Source: Chryseobacterium sp. LJ668
GTDB lineage: Bacteria > Bacteroidota > Bacteroidia > Flavobacteriales > Weeksellaceae
NCBI RefSeq assembly: GCF_019613955.1
Contig: NZ_CP080443.1
Location: forward strand, 682,001-746,000
Direction of reading: 5' to 3'
Length of the DNA: 64,000 bases
Position numbers and translations under genes: made by a program. The notes beneath the pieces were generated by a model, which was not told the origin of the DNA, ran no database searches, and saw only the letters and a program-made list of their open reading frames with translations. Shown here in pieces: positions 1-9,360 of this stretch. Within the stretch, counting starts at the first letter, position 1. The number at the start of each line of letters is the position of its first letter.

Positions 1-1
1 A

Positions 2-1570
2 GGGATCAGCTGTTTCGGAGCAATCTCTACAAATACAGAACTTCTTAGACCGTTTTTGGACACATATGCCGGAATTGAAAGAGCCAATCTTGTTATTAAA
101 AACATTCCGCTTTCGGTGGTTTACAAAACAGGTTCTGAAGCAGATAAAAAATTGATGGATCGCTATTTAGGTGAAGCATTGACGCTGAGAGCTCACTTTT
201 ATCATGATTTGATTAAAAACTGGGGTGATGTACCTTTTCAGGATGTCCCTTCTGCTGATCTGCCATCACTGTATCTTGCAAAAACAGATAAAGATGTGAT
301 CTACGACAAGATTCTTGACGATTTATTAAAAGCTGAAAATCTTGTTCCATGGAAATCTGAAGGAAATACTACGGCTCAAAGAATCTCTAAGGCTGCTGTA
401 AAAGGCTTGAGAGCCAGAATTGCATTGACAAGAGCGGGATATTCTCTGAGAAGAAATCCTCAAATGATGATGCAGGGATCAAATCCTCAAAAATATTATC
501 AGATTGCTTATGATGAATGTAAAGATATCATCAACTCTGGTCAGCATAAGCTAAACCCTAGCTATGAAGGTTTATTCAGATCATTACACACCAATACTCC
601 TGATGCTACAAACGAAATAATTTATGCAATCGGAGCTTTCGGAGGAAACTCCCGAACAGACAGTAAAATTGGTTATTACAATGGTTTGAGACATGAAGAT
701 ACAGACTGGAAATCTTCAGGAGGTATCAATGCCATTCCTGTATACTTTTATGAATTCACAAAATTCGACTTAAGAAGAGATGTCAACATTGCAATCTTTA
801 GGGTAAGTACTACAAAACAAGAAGATCTTCAGACATCAGTGAACTGGAACGACGGTAAATTCAGAAAATCATGGACAAGCATCACCGGAACTTCTCAAAA
901 CCTTGGGATCGATTGGCCAATGATAAGATATGCCGATATCCTGTTAATGTTTGCTGAAGCTGATAATGAATTGCACAGTGGGCCTTCTCAGGAAGCTGTA
1001 AATGCAGTTTTGTCTGTAAGACAAAGAGCATATGCCGGAAATTTGGCGCAAGTGGGTACAATTCCTACCGATAAAATTGGCTTCTTTAATTATCTTGTAA
1101 AAGAAAGATCATTGGAGTTTGGTGGAGAAGGTCTTAGAAAATACGATCTGATCCGTTGGAATCTTTTAGAAACTAAAATCAATGAAACCAGAGCCAAACT
1201 TACCCAATTCATGAATGGAACTGGTGCTTATGCTAACGTTCCGGAATATGTTTTCTATAAAAAACCTGCTGCTACAGTTGCCAACTATGTTCCAACAAAA
1301 ACAGCACAGCAAAACGTTTTAGATATTGATTTCTATACAACCGGCTCAGTGGCAAAGGCAGATGTTTTCTACAGCCCCAATCAATCAGTAGCAACGCCGT
1401 CAGGATATACAAAGGTTAACTGGAGATTAGCCATGACCCAACCATACATTAGTGGTGATCCTGTAAAGAGTTATGCCTATTATTTCCAGCCAAATAAAAA
1501 AGAATTGTTGCCCATCGCATTAGACATCATTAATTCTAACTACAATCTTACACAAGATTACGGTTATTAG
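2..1570 (+). CDS. SusD/RagB-family outer-membrane glycan-binding lipoprotein (5' end outside window)
   Basis: The reading frame is open from base 2 with no start codon, so the signal peptide and lipobox lie upstream of the window. The visible 522 codons show SusD signatures: an early helix with RPFLDTYAGIERANLVIKN, a YADILLMFAEADNE segment (about 930-970) and the C-terminal ERSLEFGGEGLRKYDLIRW block (about 1104-1160). In this family the lipoprotein sits on the outer face of the outer membrane, caps a TonB-dependent SusC porin and captures oligosaccharides. The pectinase genes that follow make pectin fragments the likely ligand (inference). A susC gene is expected just upstream. The gene ends 28 bp before a strong hairpin that separates it from the enzyme genes. 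Confidence 0.96.
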   Translation, partial: GISCFGAISTNTELLRPFLDTYAGIERANLVIKNIPLSVVYKTGSEADKKLMDRYLGEALTLRAHFYHDLIKNWGDVPFQDVPSADLPSLYLAKTDKDVIYDKILDDLLKAENLVPWKSEGNTTAQRISKAAVKGLRARIALTRAGYSLRRNPQMMMQGSNPQKYYQIAYDECKDIINSGQHKLNPSYEGLFRSLHTNTPDATNEIIYAIGAFGGNSRTDSKIGYYNGLRHEDTDWKSSGGINAIPVYFYEFTKFDLRRDVNIAIFRVSTTKQEDLQTSVNWNDGKFRKSWTSITGTSQNLGIDWPMIRYADILLMFAEADNELHSGPSQEAVNAVLSVRQRAYAGNLAQVGTIPTDKIGFFNYLVKERSLEFGGEGLRKYDLIRWNLLETKINETRAKLTQFMNGTGAYANVPEYVFYKKPAATVANYVPTKTAQQNVLDIDFYTTGSVAKADVFYSPNQSVATPSGYTKVNWRLAMTQPYISGDPVKSYAYYFQPNKKELLPIALDIINSNYNLTQDYGY

Positions 1571-1597
1571 AATCAAGATACATTCATATTAATTTTG

Positions 1598-1637
1598 ATA
1601 CAGACTTTCTCCTTTATTGGGGTAAAGTCTGTATTTT
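1598..1637 (+). terminator. Hairpin terminator or attenuator between susD and the pectinase genes
   Basis: An exact 11-bp stem, ATACAGACTTT (1598-1608) with AAAGTCTGTAT (1624-1634), has a 15-nt loop and ends in TTTT. It lies 28 bp after the susD stop and ends 4 bp before the next candidate start codon. This fits a rho-independent terminator, or a partial terminator or processing site that makes susCD messages more abundant than the enzyme messages. Confidence 0.75.
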
Positions 1638-1641
1638 CCTA

Positions 1642-2682
1642 ATGAAATTAAAATATATGAAGATTTCAAATTTTTACAAAAAAATAAAGTTTTTGTCTAT
1701 TTTTTCAGTAGTTGTGATCAGTTTTTTTTCTTTCAAGATTAATGATGAAAAGACCATCATAGTTTCGAAAGACGGGAAAGGTAATTTCACTACAATCCAG
1801 CAGGCTATCAATTCTGTTGAAGATGGAAAAACAGTAAGAACAAAAATCATTGTAAAACCAGGAACTTACAGAGAAAAAATTACAGTTTCAGCTGCAAAAA
1901 GCCCAATCATTTTAATGGGAGAAAAAGCAGAAAACACCATTTTAGTGTACGGTGACTTTGCTTCAAAACAAAATAGTGAAGGTAAAAACATAGGAACTAC
2001 AGGTTCATCAACAATATTTATTTTTTCCGATAATTTTTCAGCTAAAAATTTCACTTTTCAAAATGACGCAGGACCAGTAGGACAAGCCGTTGCAGTTTTG
2101 ACAGCCGGAGACAAAATTGCATTTGAGAATTGCCGATTTCTAGGATTTCAGGATACTTTATACACAAAAGGAATGCAGGACAACGCCGACAAAAGCAAAT
2201 CTTCGCGGAATTATTTTAAAAACTGCTATATCGAAGGAACTACTGATTATATTTTCGGAGCAGGAACCGCAGTATTTGAAAACTGTACGATTTACTCCAA
2301 AAAAAATGCATCTTACGTTACAGCTGCTTCCACAATTGAAGGGATTGAGTTCGGATATGTATTTATTAACTGTAATTTAACAGGAGCTGCCGATGCAAAT
2401 TCTGTATATTTGGGTCGTCCGTGGAGACCATTTGCAAAGACTGTTTACATCAACTGTGCAATCGATTCCACAATAAAAGCTCAAGGATGGCATAATTGGG
2501 GAAAAGTAGATGCTGAAAAAACCGTTTTCTACGCAGAATACAATTCCAAAGGTCACGGAGCAAATGTTTCAAAAAGAGTTTCTTGGTCACATCAGATCAC
2601 AAAAAAGGAAAGTAAAAAATATACTTCTAAAAATATTCTGTCCGGAAAAGACAACTGGAATTTCAAAAAAGCCACTAAATAA
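1642..2682 (+). CDS. Pectin methylesterase (CE8), secreted
   Basis: The 346-residue protein has a basic N-terminus and a hydrophobic stretch to about residue 33, consistent with a signal peptide. CE8 catalytic landmarks are in order: GQAVAV (about 147), GFQDTLY with the Gln-Asp pair (about 168-171), GTTDYIFG with the nucleophile Asp (about 201), and LGRPWRP with Arg and Trp (about 257-261). The enzyme removes methyl esters from homogalacturonan, releasing methanol and making the chain a substrate for lyases. An alternative start at 1657 (MKISNF) would move translation further from the preceding hairpin, so the exact start is uncertain. The lyase gene follows after 16 bp. A second CE8 gene lies at 11947. 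Confidence 0.93.
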   Translation: MKLKYMKISNFYKKIKFLSIFSVVVISFFSFKINDEKTIIVSKDGKGNFTTIQQAINSVEDGKTVRTKIIVKPGTYREKITVSAAKSPIILMGEKAENTILVYGDFASKQNSEGKNIGTTGSSTIFIFSDNFSAKNFTFQNDAGPVGQAVAVLTAGDKIAFENCRFLGFQDTLYTKGMQDNADKSKSSRNYFKNCYIEGTTDYIFGAGTAVFENCTIYSKKNASYVTAASTIEGIEFGYVFINCNLTGAADANSVYLGRPWRPFAKTVYINCAIDSTIKAQGWHNWGKVDAEKTVFYAEYNSKGHGANVSKRVSWSHQITKKESKKYTSKNILSGKDNWNFKKATK

Positions 2683-2698
2683 TCTCAAAAAGTTATAA

Positions 2699-4132
2699 AT
2701 GAAAATCTTTTCTACATTCTTCCTTTTGGGACTTTTATCTTTACAAAGCTGTACAAGCCAGATAAAAACTTCATCCGCATCTGAAACCACAGTTTCAGGA
2801 AAGCTGATCAGTTTTCCCGGCGCAGAAGGTTTTGGAAGATTTACTAAAGGCGGACGTGGCGGAAAAGTTTTATTTGTAACTAAATTAACTGATGACGGCT
2901 CAGAAGGAACTTTACGACACGCTTTAGAACAAAAAGGGCCGCGATATATCATCTTCAGAACTGCAGGAACTATTTTTCTTGAATCTCCGTTAAAAATAAA
3001 AGAAGGCAACGTCACCATTGCCGGACAAACTGCTCCCGGCGACGGAATCACTATTGCGAACTATGAAACTTTTGTTTCGGCTGACAATGTAATTATCCGT
3101 TATATGAGATTCAGAATGGGTGACAAGAAAAAGTATGAAGGCGATGCTTTGGGCGCAAGATTTATTAAAAATTTGATCGTTGATCATTGTTCGATGAGCT
3201 GGTCTACTGATGAGACGGTTTCCATTTACGTCAATGAAAATACAACGCTTCAATGGTGTGTCATTGCTGAAAGCCTGAGAAATTCTGCCCACCAGAAAGG
3301 CGCTCATGGCTACGGAGGAATTGCAGGTGGAAAATTCGCATCTTTTCATCATAATATCTATGCCAACCACGACAGCAGAAATCCCAGATTGGGAGAATAT
3401 GCGGGAAGTAAATTTGCACTGACTGATCTTACAGACTTCAGAAACAATGTAATCTACAACTGGGGACACAACAATATTTATGGTGGCGAAGGAATGAATG
3501 TGAATATCATCAACAATTACTATAAACCCGGACCTGCGTCGATGAACAGAAAAAGAATTGCTGCCATCGACAAAAATGAAAAACCGGAAACAGAAGTTTA
3601 TAATATCTGGGGGAAATACTACATCAACGGAAACGTTTCTGAAGGAAATCCCGACGTGACAGCAGACAATTGGGAAAAAGGAGTTTTCAGTCAGATGAAA
3701 AATTCTTACAACCTTACAGATAAAGATAAAAATTCTATTAAAATCAATCAGCCGCACGATATTCAGAATAATGTGAAAACCGATTCTCCAAAAGAGGCGT
3801 ATGAAAAAATATTAAAAATTGGAGGAGCGAGTTTGGTAAGAGATGAGGTAGATGTACGTATTTTGGAACATGTTAAAAATGGAACGTTCTCCCATAAAGG
3901 TTCGCTTGGAAGTGACAATGGAATCATCGATTCTCAGGAAGATGTAGGTGGATTTCCATATCTAAAATCCGGAAAAGCTCTGCTTGACTCAGACAACGAC
4001 GGAATGCCCGATGAATGGGAAACCAAAAATAATATTGACCCGAAAACAGCCAATGCCAACGGAAAAGATTTAGATAAAAATTATGATAACATTGAGGTGT
4101 ATATAAACAGCCTCGTTAAAAAAATAACCTAA
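2699..4132 (+). CDS. Pectate lyase, PL1-type, lipoprotein
   Basis: The 477-residue protein has a lipoprotein signal ending LLSLQSC, with Cys18 as the likely lipidation site. A right-handed beta-helix lyase domain follows, beginning GAEGFGRFTKGGRGG, the opening seen in Bacteroidetes PL1 lyases. It continues with TIAGQTAPGDGI, DHCSMSWSTDE and NHDSRNPRLG, which carry the calcium-binding acids and the basic catalytic Arg region. The C-terminus contains DSDNDGMPDEWE, a calcium-binding thrombospondin-3-like motif common on such lyases. It would cut demethylated homogalacturonan by beta-elimination at the cell surface, after the CE8 enzyme encoded just upstream. Confidence 0.9.
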   Translation: MKIFSTFFLLGLLSLQSCTSQIKTSSASETTVSGKLISFPGAEGFGRFTKGGRGGKVLFVTKLTDDGSEGTLRHALEQKGPRYIIFRTAGTIFLESPLKIKEGNVTIAGQTAPGDGITIANYETFVSADNVIIRYMRFRMGDKKKYEGDALGARFIKNLIVDHCSMSWSTDETVSIYVNENTTLQWCVIAESLRNSAHQKGAHGYGGIAGGKFASFHHNIYANHDSRNPRLGEYAGSKFALTDLTDFRNNVIYNWGHNNIYGGEGMNVNIINNYYKPGPASMNRKRIAAIDKNEKPETEVYNIWGKYYINGNVSEGNPDVTADNWEKGVFSQMKNSYNLTDKDKNSIKINQPHDIQNNVKTDSPKEAYEKILKIGGASLVRDEVDVRILEHVKNGTFSHKGSLGSDNGIIDSQEDVGGFPYLKSGKALLDSDNDGMPDEWETKNNIDPKTANANGKDLDKNYDNIEVYINSLVKKIT

Positions 4133-4187
4133 AAATCAACGATAGTTCCAGAACTTTCAGACCATTCGGTTATCTAAAATAAAAATA

Positions 4188-5198
4188 ATGTCAGTAAAAA
4201 TAAAATCAAACGTATTCAAAATACTTCTAGCGACAGCAGTTTTCGCTGGCAGTTCATCTTTCGCTCAGAAAAATGTGATTGAGAAAATCCGTAAAAACCC
4301 GAAAGCTCCTTTCTCCTACGCAGAATTGTCTATAAAAGATGGCGGAAAATGGCAGGGTAACGAGTATATCGGCGGAATTTTCAAAAACGTTAACGAATTA
4401 ACCCTTCCGACTGAACATACCGACCATTCTTACTACATCAGATACGAAGGAATTGGCTTGGAAAACAATCAAATCGGTTACAGATTGTATTTGGACTGGA
4501 GAAATGCCACAGATATTTTCGGTAAAAAAGTGAATACTCTGGTGTTGCCGGAAGTGGGACAAGATGGCTTTGAAACTTATCATCACGATGCACCTTGGGG
4601 ACAGGATATTTTAAAATCCGGTCGTACCATCGGAGTCGGTTCTTACGGAAGATATGACGAGCAGAATGATTTTGTTGAAACTTTTAAAACAGTAAAAAGC
4701 ACCACCGCAAAAGTTTTTAATGAAAACGATAAATCTTTCGCAACCATCGATTACAATGGCTGGAAAACTTGGGGAAAAGCGGTTGACCTTCAATCGAAGC
4801 TGACGATTTTTAACAAAGACCGTTTTGTGAGGGTTGATTTAAATTTGAATGAAACAATTTCAGGATTATGTACCGGAATTGTTGCATTCAAAGATATTCC
4901 CATGAAAGAGGCAGTCAGTAAAAACAAAAAATGGGGTTACATTGCAACTTACGGAATGCAGACTTTGGCTAAAAAAGAAGACAATTTGGGAATGGTCATC
5001 TTCTACCCTGTCGGAAATTTAGATAAAATTGTAAAAACCAAATCGACCCACGTTGTAGTTTTCAAAAAAACCAAAAACGTTTCGTATTACTTTATGGGAG
5101 CTTGGTCACAGGAACCCAACGGAATAAAAACCGAAGCAGACTTTTACAAAGATTTAGATAAAAAATTAGAAATTTTAGATAATAACAATCAACTTTAA
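4188..5198 (+). CDS. DUF4861 family secreted protein of the pectin locus
   Basis: The 336-residue protein has a signal peptide ending about residue 26 (AGSSSFAQ). The body resembles the DUF4861 family: repeated Trp, Gly and Asp-rich beta strands including YYIRYEGIGLENNQIGYRLY and a HHDAPWGQDI segment around residues 126-136. Genes of this family recur next to GH105, GH28 and PL genes in pectin loci, and a role on rhamnogalacturonan-type fragments has been suggested. The sequence alone gives no reaction. It is followed after 6 bp by the GH105 gene, so the two are almost certainly co-transcribed. Confidence 0.8.
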   Translation: MSVKIKSNVFKILLATAVFAGSSSFAQKNVIEKIRKNPKAPFSYAELSIKDGGKWQGNEYIGGIFKNVNELTLPTEHTDHSYYIRYEGIGLENNQIGYRLYLDWRNATDIFGKKVNTLVLPEVGQDGFETYHHDAPWGQDILKSGRTIGVGSYGRYDEQNDFVETFKTVKSTTAKVFNENDKSFATIDYNGWKTWGKAVDLQSKLTIFNKDRFVRVDLNLNETISGLCTGIVAFKDIPMKEAVSKNKKWGYIATYGMQTLAKKEDNLGMVIFYPVGNLDKIVKTKSTHVVVFKKTKNVSYYFMGAWSQEPNGIKTEADFYKDLDKKLEILDNNNQL

Positions 5199-5204
5199 AA
5201 TTGA

Positions 5205-6470
5205 ATGACAATGAGTTTTATTAATCAAAAATTAAAAATATACGCTGTTGCTGTTTTAGGTTCAGGAATTTTCATGGCATGTGCACAGACAAAAACCGCA
5301 ACTGCTACAAAAAGTACAACCCAAACTTCACAATCAGGTAAAGTAGTTCCTACCAACCTGAAATGGTCTGAAAGAATGATGCTTTCAGAAATGCAAAGAT
5401 TCCCGGAAGCGTGGATGCTCGATTTCAGCAAAAGTCCGAAATGGACGTATCCTTCAGCAATTGTGTTAGACGGTGCAGAACAACTTTATATTAAAACAGG
5501 AAAAAAAGAATATTACGATTACATCAGCGGTTTTGGAGAAAAACTGATCAAAGAAGACGGCACGATCCTTACCTACGATCTCGACAAGTACAACATCGAC
5601 ATGCTGAACAGTGGAAACGTATTGCTTTATCTTTACGAAAAAGAGAAAAAAGATAAATATCTGAAAGCTCTTCAAACACTTCGTCTGCAAATCGACGGAC
5701 AACCAAGAACCAACGAAGGATCTTTTTGGCACAAAAAAATATATCCTAATCAGGTTTGGTTAGATGGTCTTTACATGGGAATGCCTTTCTACACGCATTA
5801 CACGAAAGATCTGTCAAAAGGTGCAGATGCAACCAAAGCATATGATGACATCGTTATGCAGTTCGACTCAGTTCAGAAAAATCTTTTAGACAAAAATACT
5901 GGATTGCTGTATCACGCTTGGGATGAGAGCAAAAAAGAAGCCTGGGCAAACAAAGAAACCGGACTTTCACCTAATTTCTGGGGAAGAGCGATGGGTTGGT
6001 ACGGTATGGCGATGGTAGACGTTTTGGATTATTTGCCTAAAGATCACCCTGGAAGAGCAAGAATTATTTCTTACATTAAATCTTATTCTGATGCCGTCAT
6101 CAAATATCAGGATAAAAAATCAGGTCTTTGGTATCAGGTTTTAGATAAGCCATTGGCAAACGGAAATTACGAAGAAGCTACTGCTTCAGCAATGTTCGTG
6201 TATACAATGATCAAGTCAGTGAACAAAGGATATCTTCCAAATTCATACAAAGCTGCAGCAAAAAAAGGCTACGACGGAATCATCAAAAATCTGATTACAG
6301 TGGATGAAAACGGTGTTGTAAATTTAAATAAATGTTGCGCCGTTGCCGGTTTAGGAGGAAAACCTTACAGAGACGGTTCTTACGAATATTATGTAAATGA
6401 AGAAATCCGTTCGAATGACGGAAAAGGAACAGGACCATTTATTTTGGCAAGTCTGGAATTTGAAAAGTAG
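5205..6470 (+). CDS. Unsaturated rhamnogalacturonyl hydrolase, GH88/GH105 family
   Basis: The 421-residue protein has an alpha/alpha-barrel pattern: repeated helices with WLDGLYMGMPFY (about residues 185-196), HAWDES, a SPNFWGRAMGWYGM segment (about 257-270) and EATASAMFVYTM. These match YteR-like GH105 enzymes, which use a catalytic Asp to hydrate the double bond of the terminal unsaturated galacturonic acid left by a lyase and so release it. The N-terminus ends GSGIFMAC, a plausible lipobox. Starts at 5205 and 5211 are both possible. Working after the PL1, PL10 and GH28 enzymes of this locus fits its role. Confidence 0.9.
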   Translation: MTMSFINQKLKIYAVAVLGSGIFMACAQTKTATATKSTTQTSQSGKVVPTNLKWSERMMLSEMQRFPEAWMLDFSKSPKWTYPSAIVLDGAEQLYIKTGKKEYYDYISGFGEKLIKEDGTILTYDLDKYNIDMLNSGNVLLYLYEKEKKDKYLKALQTLRLQIDGQPRTNEGSFWHKKIYPNQVWLDGLYMGMPFYTHYTKDLSKGADATKAYDDIVMQFDSVQKNLLDKNTGLLYHAWDESKKEAWANKETGLSPNFWGRAMGWYGMAMVDVLDYLPKDHPGRARIISYIKSYSDAVIKYQDKKSGLWYQVLDKPLANGNYEEATASAMFVYTMIKSVNKGYLPNSYKAAAKKGYDGIIKNLITVDENGVVNLNKCCAVAGLGGKPYRDGSYEYYVNEEIRSNDGKGTGPFILASLEFEK

Positions 6471-6480
6471 AGTAAATATT

Positions 6481-6601
6481 TGGGCAGCTTGATCCGCCTT
6501 CCACTCACGCTTTTTTCTGAAAAAACTCCAGGGCTTTTCCCATACTTTTTTTTCAGAAAAAGAGCTCCGTTCAAGTCGGGCTGCAGGCAATTCACCGACA
6601 A
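6481..6601. repeat. Intergenic palindromic repeat element
   Basis: A structured element with nested inverted repeats: GGGCAGC near 6481 against GGGCTGC near 6578, and CTTTTTTCTGAAAAAA (about 6510-6525) against a nearly exact reverse complement before 6560. Its antisense reading is a short frame with PAARLERSSFSEKK, a kind of spurious peptide often annotated in flavobacterial intergenic repeats (recalled, not checked). It breaks the otherwise tight gene run between GH105 and GH43. Confidence 0.6.
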
Positions 6602-6738
6602 AAAGTTTCAAATTTTTAAAAGAACTCTGATATTTCAAACATACAACCTTTGCTGAGCAAAGCGCCTCTGCGAAAGAAAAATGCAGATAATATTAAAAGA
6701 ATCTTTGCGCTCACTGCGTTAAAACAGAATCTGATTTT

Positions 6739-8379
6739 ATGACAAACAAAATTTTAAAAATACTTTCAATCACCACATTTTCCATTGCATCCACTTATCT
6801 GAATGCACAGGAAAAACCATACGTTTCAGAAGTCTGGATTGCCGATCAGGGAAAAAATTACAGAAACCCAATTTTATACGCAGATTATTCAGATCCGGAC
6901 GTTACGCGGGTTGCTGATGATTATTATATGACCGCTTCAAGTTTCAACGAAGCTCCGGGATTGCCTATACTTCATTCAAAAGATATGGTCAACTGGAAAT
7001 TGGTCAACTACGCCATTCAGGACGTTTTGCCTAAAGAACACTTCTCAGTTCCAAGAAGAGGTGATGCAGTCTGGGCGCCAAGTATTCGTTTTCACAAAGG
7101 CGAATTCTATATTTATTGGGGTGACCCCGATTACGGAATTTACATGGTAAAAACCAAAGATCCGCTTGGAAAATGGGATGAACCCATTTTGGTGATGGAA
7201 GGAAAAGGCTTGATTGATTCTTGCCCGTTTTGGGATGAAGACGGACAAGCCTATTTAGTTCACGGTTGGGCAGGAAGCCGCGCCGGAGTGAAAAGTATTT
7301 TGTCTTTAAATAAAATGAATCCCGAAGGAACGAAAGTTTTAGATAAAGGAGTTCACATCTTCGATGGTCACGATGCGCATCCAACGGTTGAAGGTCCAAA
7401 AATGTACAAGAGAAACGGTTATTACTACGTTTTCGCTCCGGCGGGAGGTGTTGCAACAGGATGGCAATTGGTTTTAAGATCAAAAAATATTTATGGTCCT
7501 TACGAAGAGAAAATTGTTCTCGAACAGGGCAAAACAAAAATCAACGGTCCTCATCAGGGAGCTTGGGTAGATACGCCTTCTGGTGAAGACTGGTTCTATC
7601 ATTTTCAGGATGTGGATGCAGGAGGAAGAATCGTGCATTTGCAACCGATGAAGTGGGAAAAAGACTGGCCGGTACTGGGCATTGACAAAGATAAAAACGG
7701 AATCGGCGAACCGGTTCTTACTTATAAAAAACCAAACGTTGGAAAAACATTTCCTATCGTAACTCCTCAGGAAACTGATGAGTTTGATGGTGAAAAATTA
7801 GGTTTACAATGGCAATGGAGCGCCAACGAAAAAATTGTTTGGTCATCCAAACTTCCCGGACAGAAATTCCTGAGATTATTCTCGATGAAAATGGGAGAAA
7901 ACGATAAAAACCTTTGGAATGTTCCGAATCTGCTGACTCAAAAATTTCCCGCTCCGAATTTTAGTGCATCCACTAAAGTTAAATTAACTCCCGAAGATGC
8001 CAAAGAAGGAAAAACTGCCGGACTTTTGGTCATGGGAATGGATCATGCATCGATTGTCATCACCAATAAAACAGACGGATATTATGTTCAGTTAAGAAAA
8101 GCTGAAAAGGCTGAAAAAAACGGCGAAGAAAAGATTTTATTTGAAACTAAATTAAAAGGAAACGAAGCTTATTTTAGAGTAAACGTCAGCGAACCGAACG
8201 GAATCTGCACATTCAGCTACAGCGAAAACGGTAAAAATTTCATCAAAGCCGGCGAACCATTTCAGGCAAAACCAGGAAAATGGATTGGTGCTAAAGTGGG
8301 ATTGTACTCTGTAAGCACACAGAAAGCAAATCGCGGTGGTTATGCAGATTTTGAATATTTTAGAATAACAAAAAATTAG
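6739..8379 (+). CDS. GH43-family glycosidase with C-terminal beta-sandwich
   Basis: The 546-residue protein has a signal peptide ending about residue 23 (STYLNAQ). The GH43 five-bladed propeller (about 35-330) shows the base Asp in YADYSDPDVTRVADDYYM, the pKa-modulating Asp in DSCPFWDEDGQAYLVHGW, and the acid Glu in HPTVEGPKMYKRNGYYY. Residues about 340-546 form a concanavalin-like domain typical of beta-xylosidase/arabinofuranosidase-type GH43 enzymes. In this locus it likely removes arabinose, xylose or galactose side chains from pectin; substrate cannot be fixed from sequence. It is preceded by a 268-bp gap holding repeat elements and so may have its own promoter. Confidence 0.88.
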   Translation: MTNKILKILSITTFSIASTYLNAQEKPYVSEVWIADQGKNYRNPILYADYSDPDVTRVADDYYMTASSFNEAPGLPILHSKDMVNWKLVNYAIQDVLPKEHFSVPRRGDAVWAPSIRFHKGEFYIYWGDPDYGIYMVKTKDPLGKWDEPILVMEGKGLIDSCPFWDEDGQAYLVHGWAGSRAGVKSILSLNKMNPEGTKVLDKGVHIFDGHDAHPTVEGPKMYKRNGYYYVFAPAGGVATGWQLVLRSKNIYGPYEEKIVLEQGKTKINGPHQGAWVDTPSGEDWFYHFQDVDAGGRIVHLQPMKWEKDWPVLGIDKDKNGIGEPVLTYKKPNVGKTFPIVTPQETDEFDGEKLGLQWQWSANEKIVWSSKLPGQKFLRLFSMKMGENDKNLWNVPNLLTQKFPAPNFSASTKVKLTPEDAKEGKTAGLLVMGMDHASIVITNKTDGYYVQLRKAEKAEKNGEEKILFETKLKGNEAYFRVNVSEPNGICTFSYSENGKNFIKAGEPFQAKPGKWIGAKVGLYSVSTQKANRGGYADFEYFRITKN

Positions 8380-8451
8380 TTAATCTCTTGCAGATTACAT
8401 CAGTTTTCTAATAATTAAATCTGAATCATCTGTTTAATCTGCGAGAGATAA
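8380..8451. repeat. Long imperfect inverted repeat after the GH43 gene
   Basis: TTAATCTCTTGCAGATTA (8380-8397) pairs with TAATCTGCGAGAGATAA (8435-8451), leaving one internal mismatch and a 37-nt loop. It starts at the GH43 stop codon. It may act as an RNA-stabilising or terminating hairpin, or be a REP-like element. Confidence 0.55.
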
Positions 8452-8479
8452 TCAGAACACCAAAAAATTTTGTGCCTTT

Positions 8480-8487
8480 TAACTTTG
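8480..8487 (+). promoter_or_regulatory. Possible -7 box (TAACTTTG) before the CE12 gene
   Basis: TAACTTTG matches the Bacteroidetes TAnnTTTG -7 consensus and lies 35 bp before the CE12 start. No good -33 element is seen, so this is weak. Confidence 0.3.
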
Positions 8488-8522
8488 TCGAATCTTCGAT
8501 TTGTGATTAAGAATTAAAATAA

Positions 8523-9350
8523 ATGAATCAACCATTTAATCATATCATCTTATTTTTAGTTGCAGTTTTTCTTCTGTCTTCATGTCAGTCCCAAAATGTT
8601 ATTACCAAAAATAAAAACGATAAAAAGATTACACATATTTACCTCATCGGCGATTCTACAATGGCTGATTACACAGGAAATTACGAGCCCGGAAAAGATT
8701 ATATGAAAGTTCGGTATCCGATTACAGGATGGGGACAGGTTTTTCAGCCGTTTTTTGTAAAAGATAGTTTGAATGGTTTGTCAGCATTAAAAGATTCGGT
8801 GAAAATTGATGACAGAGCGCATGGCGGAAGAAGTACGAGAACATTTTTTCAGGAAGGAAGATGGAGATCTGTTTATGAAAATCTAAAACCCAACGATTAT
8901 GTAATCATGCAGTTTGGGCACAACGATGGTTCGGAAAAACATATTGATCGTTACGTAAACATCCAAGGATACAAAGAATTTTTAAGATTATTCGTTATTC
9001 AAACCATTCAAAAAGGTGGAAAACCAATTATTGTAACTCCTGTTGCAAGAAACTTCCCTTGGAAAGATGGTAAACTGGAGAATGTTCACGGAGAATATTG
9101 GCAGGCTCCGATTGATATTGCGAAGGAAATGAACGTTCCTTATATTGATTTAAACAAAATGTCCATAGATTTTTTTACAAAGAAAGGTCAGGATTATGTA
9201 AGTAGTCATTACTTTATGAATTTACCGGAAGGAGTTTATGAAGCATATCCGAAAGGTCAGAAAGACAACACCCACTTTCAGCCCGAAGGAGCAAAAGTGG
9301 TGGCGCAAATGGTGTTCACTGCATTTAAAAAAATAATTAAAACTAAATAA
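8523..9350 (+). CDS. Rhamnogalacturonan acetylesterase-like SGNH hydrolase (CE12), lipoprotein
   Basis: The 275-residue protein has a lipoprotein signal ending FLLSSC (Cys about 21). SGNH blocks are in order: block I LIGDSTMADYTG with the nucleophile Ser (about 45), a GWGQ motif, DRAHGGRSTRTF, the FGHNDGS block, and a C-terminal DNTHFQPEGA carrying the Asp and His of the triad. CE12 enzymes remove acetyl groups from rhamnogalacturonan, exposing the backbone to hydrolases and lyases. Only 10 bp separate it from the GH28 gene. A second, shorter CE12 enzyme lies at 13074. Confidence 0.9.
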   Translation: MNQPFNHIILFLVAVFLLSSCQSQNVITKNKNDKKITHIYLIGDSTMADYTGNYEPGKDYMKVRYPITGWGQVFQPFFVKDSLNGLSALKDSVKIDDRAHGGRSTRTFFQEGRWRSVYENLKPNDYVIMQFGHNDGSEKHIDRYVNIQGYKEFLRLFVIQTIQKGGKPIIVTPVARNFPWKDGKLENVHGEYWQAPIDIAKEMNVPYIDLNKMSIDFFTKKGQDYVSSHYFMNLPEGVYEAYPKGQKDNTHFQPEGAKVVAQMVFTAFKKIIKTK

Positions 9351-9360
9351 TAAAAGAATA

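Noticed and set aside
2990..3757. Long antisense frame opposite the PL1 lyase
   Set aside because: It is a shadow of the lyase gene; the sense strand has full family motifs and a signal peptide.
7031..7537. Antisense 168-codon frame opposite the GH43 gene
   Set aside because: Composition follows from the sense codons, and it has no domain or own context.
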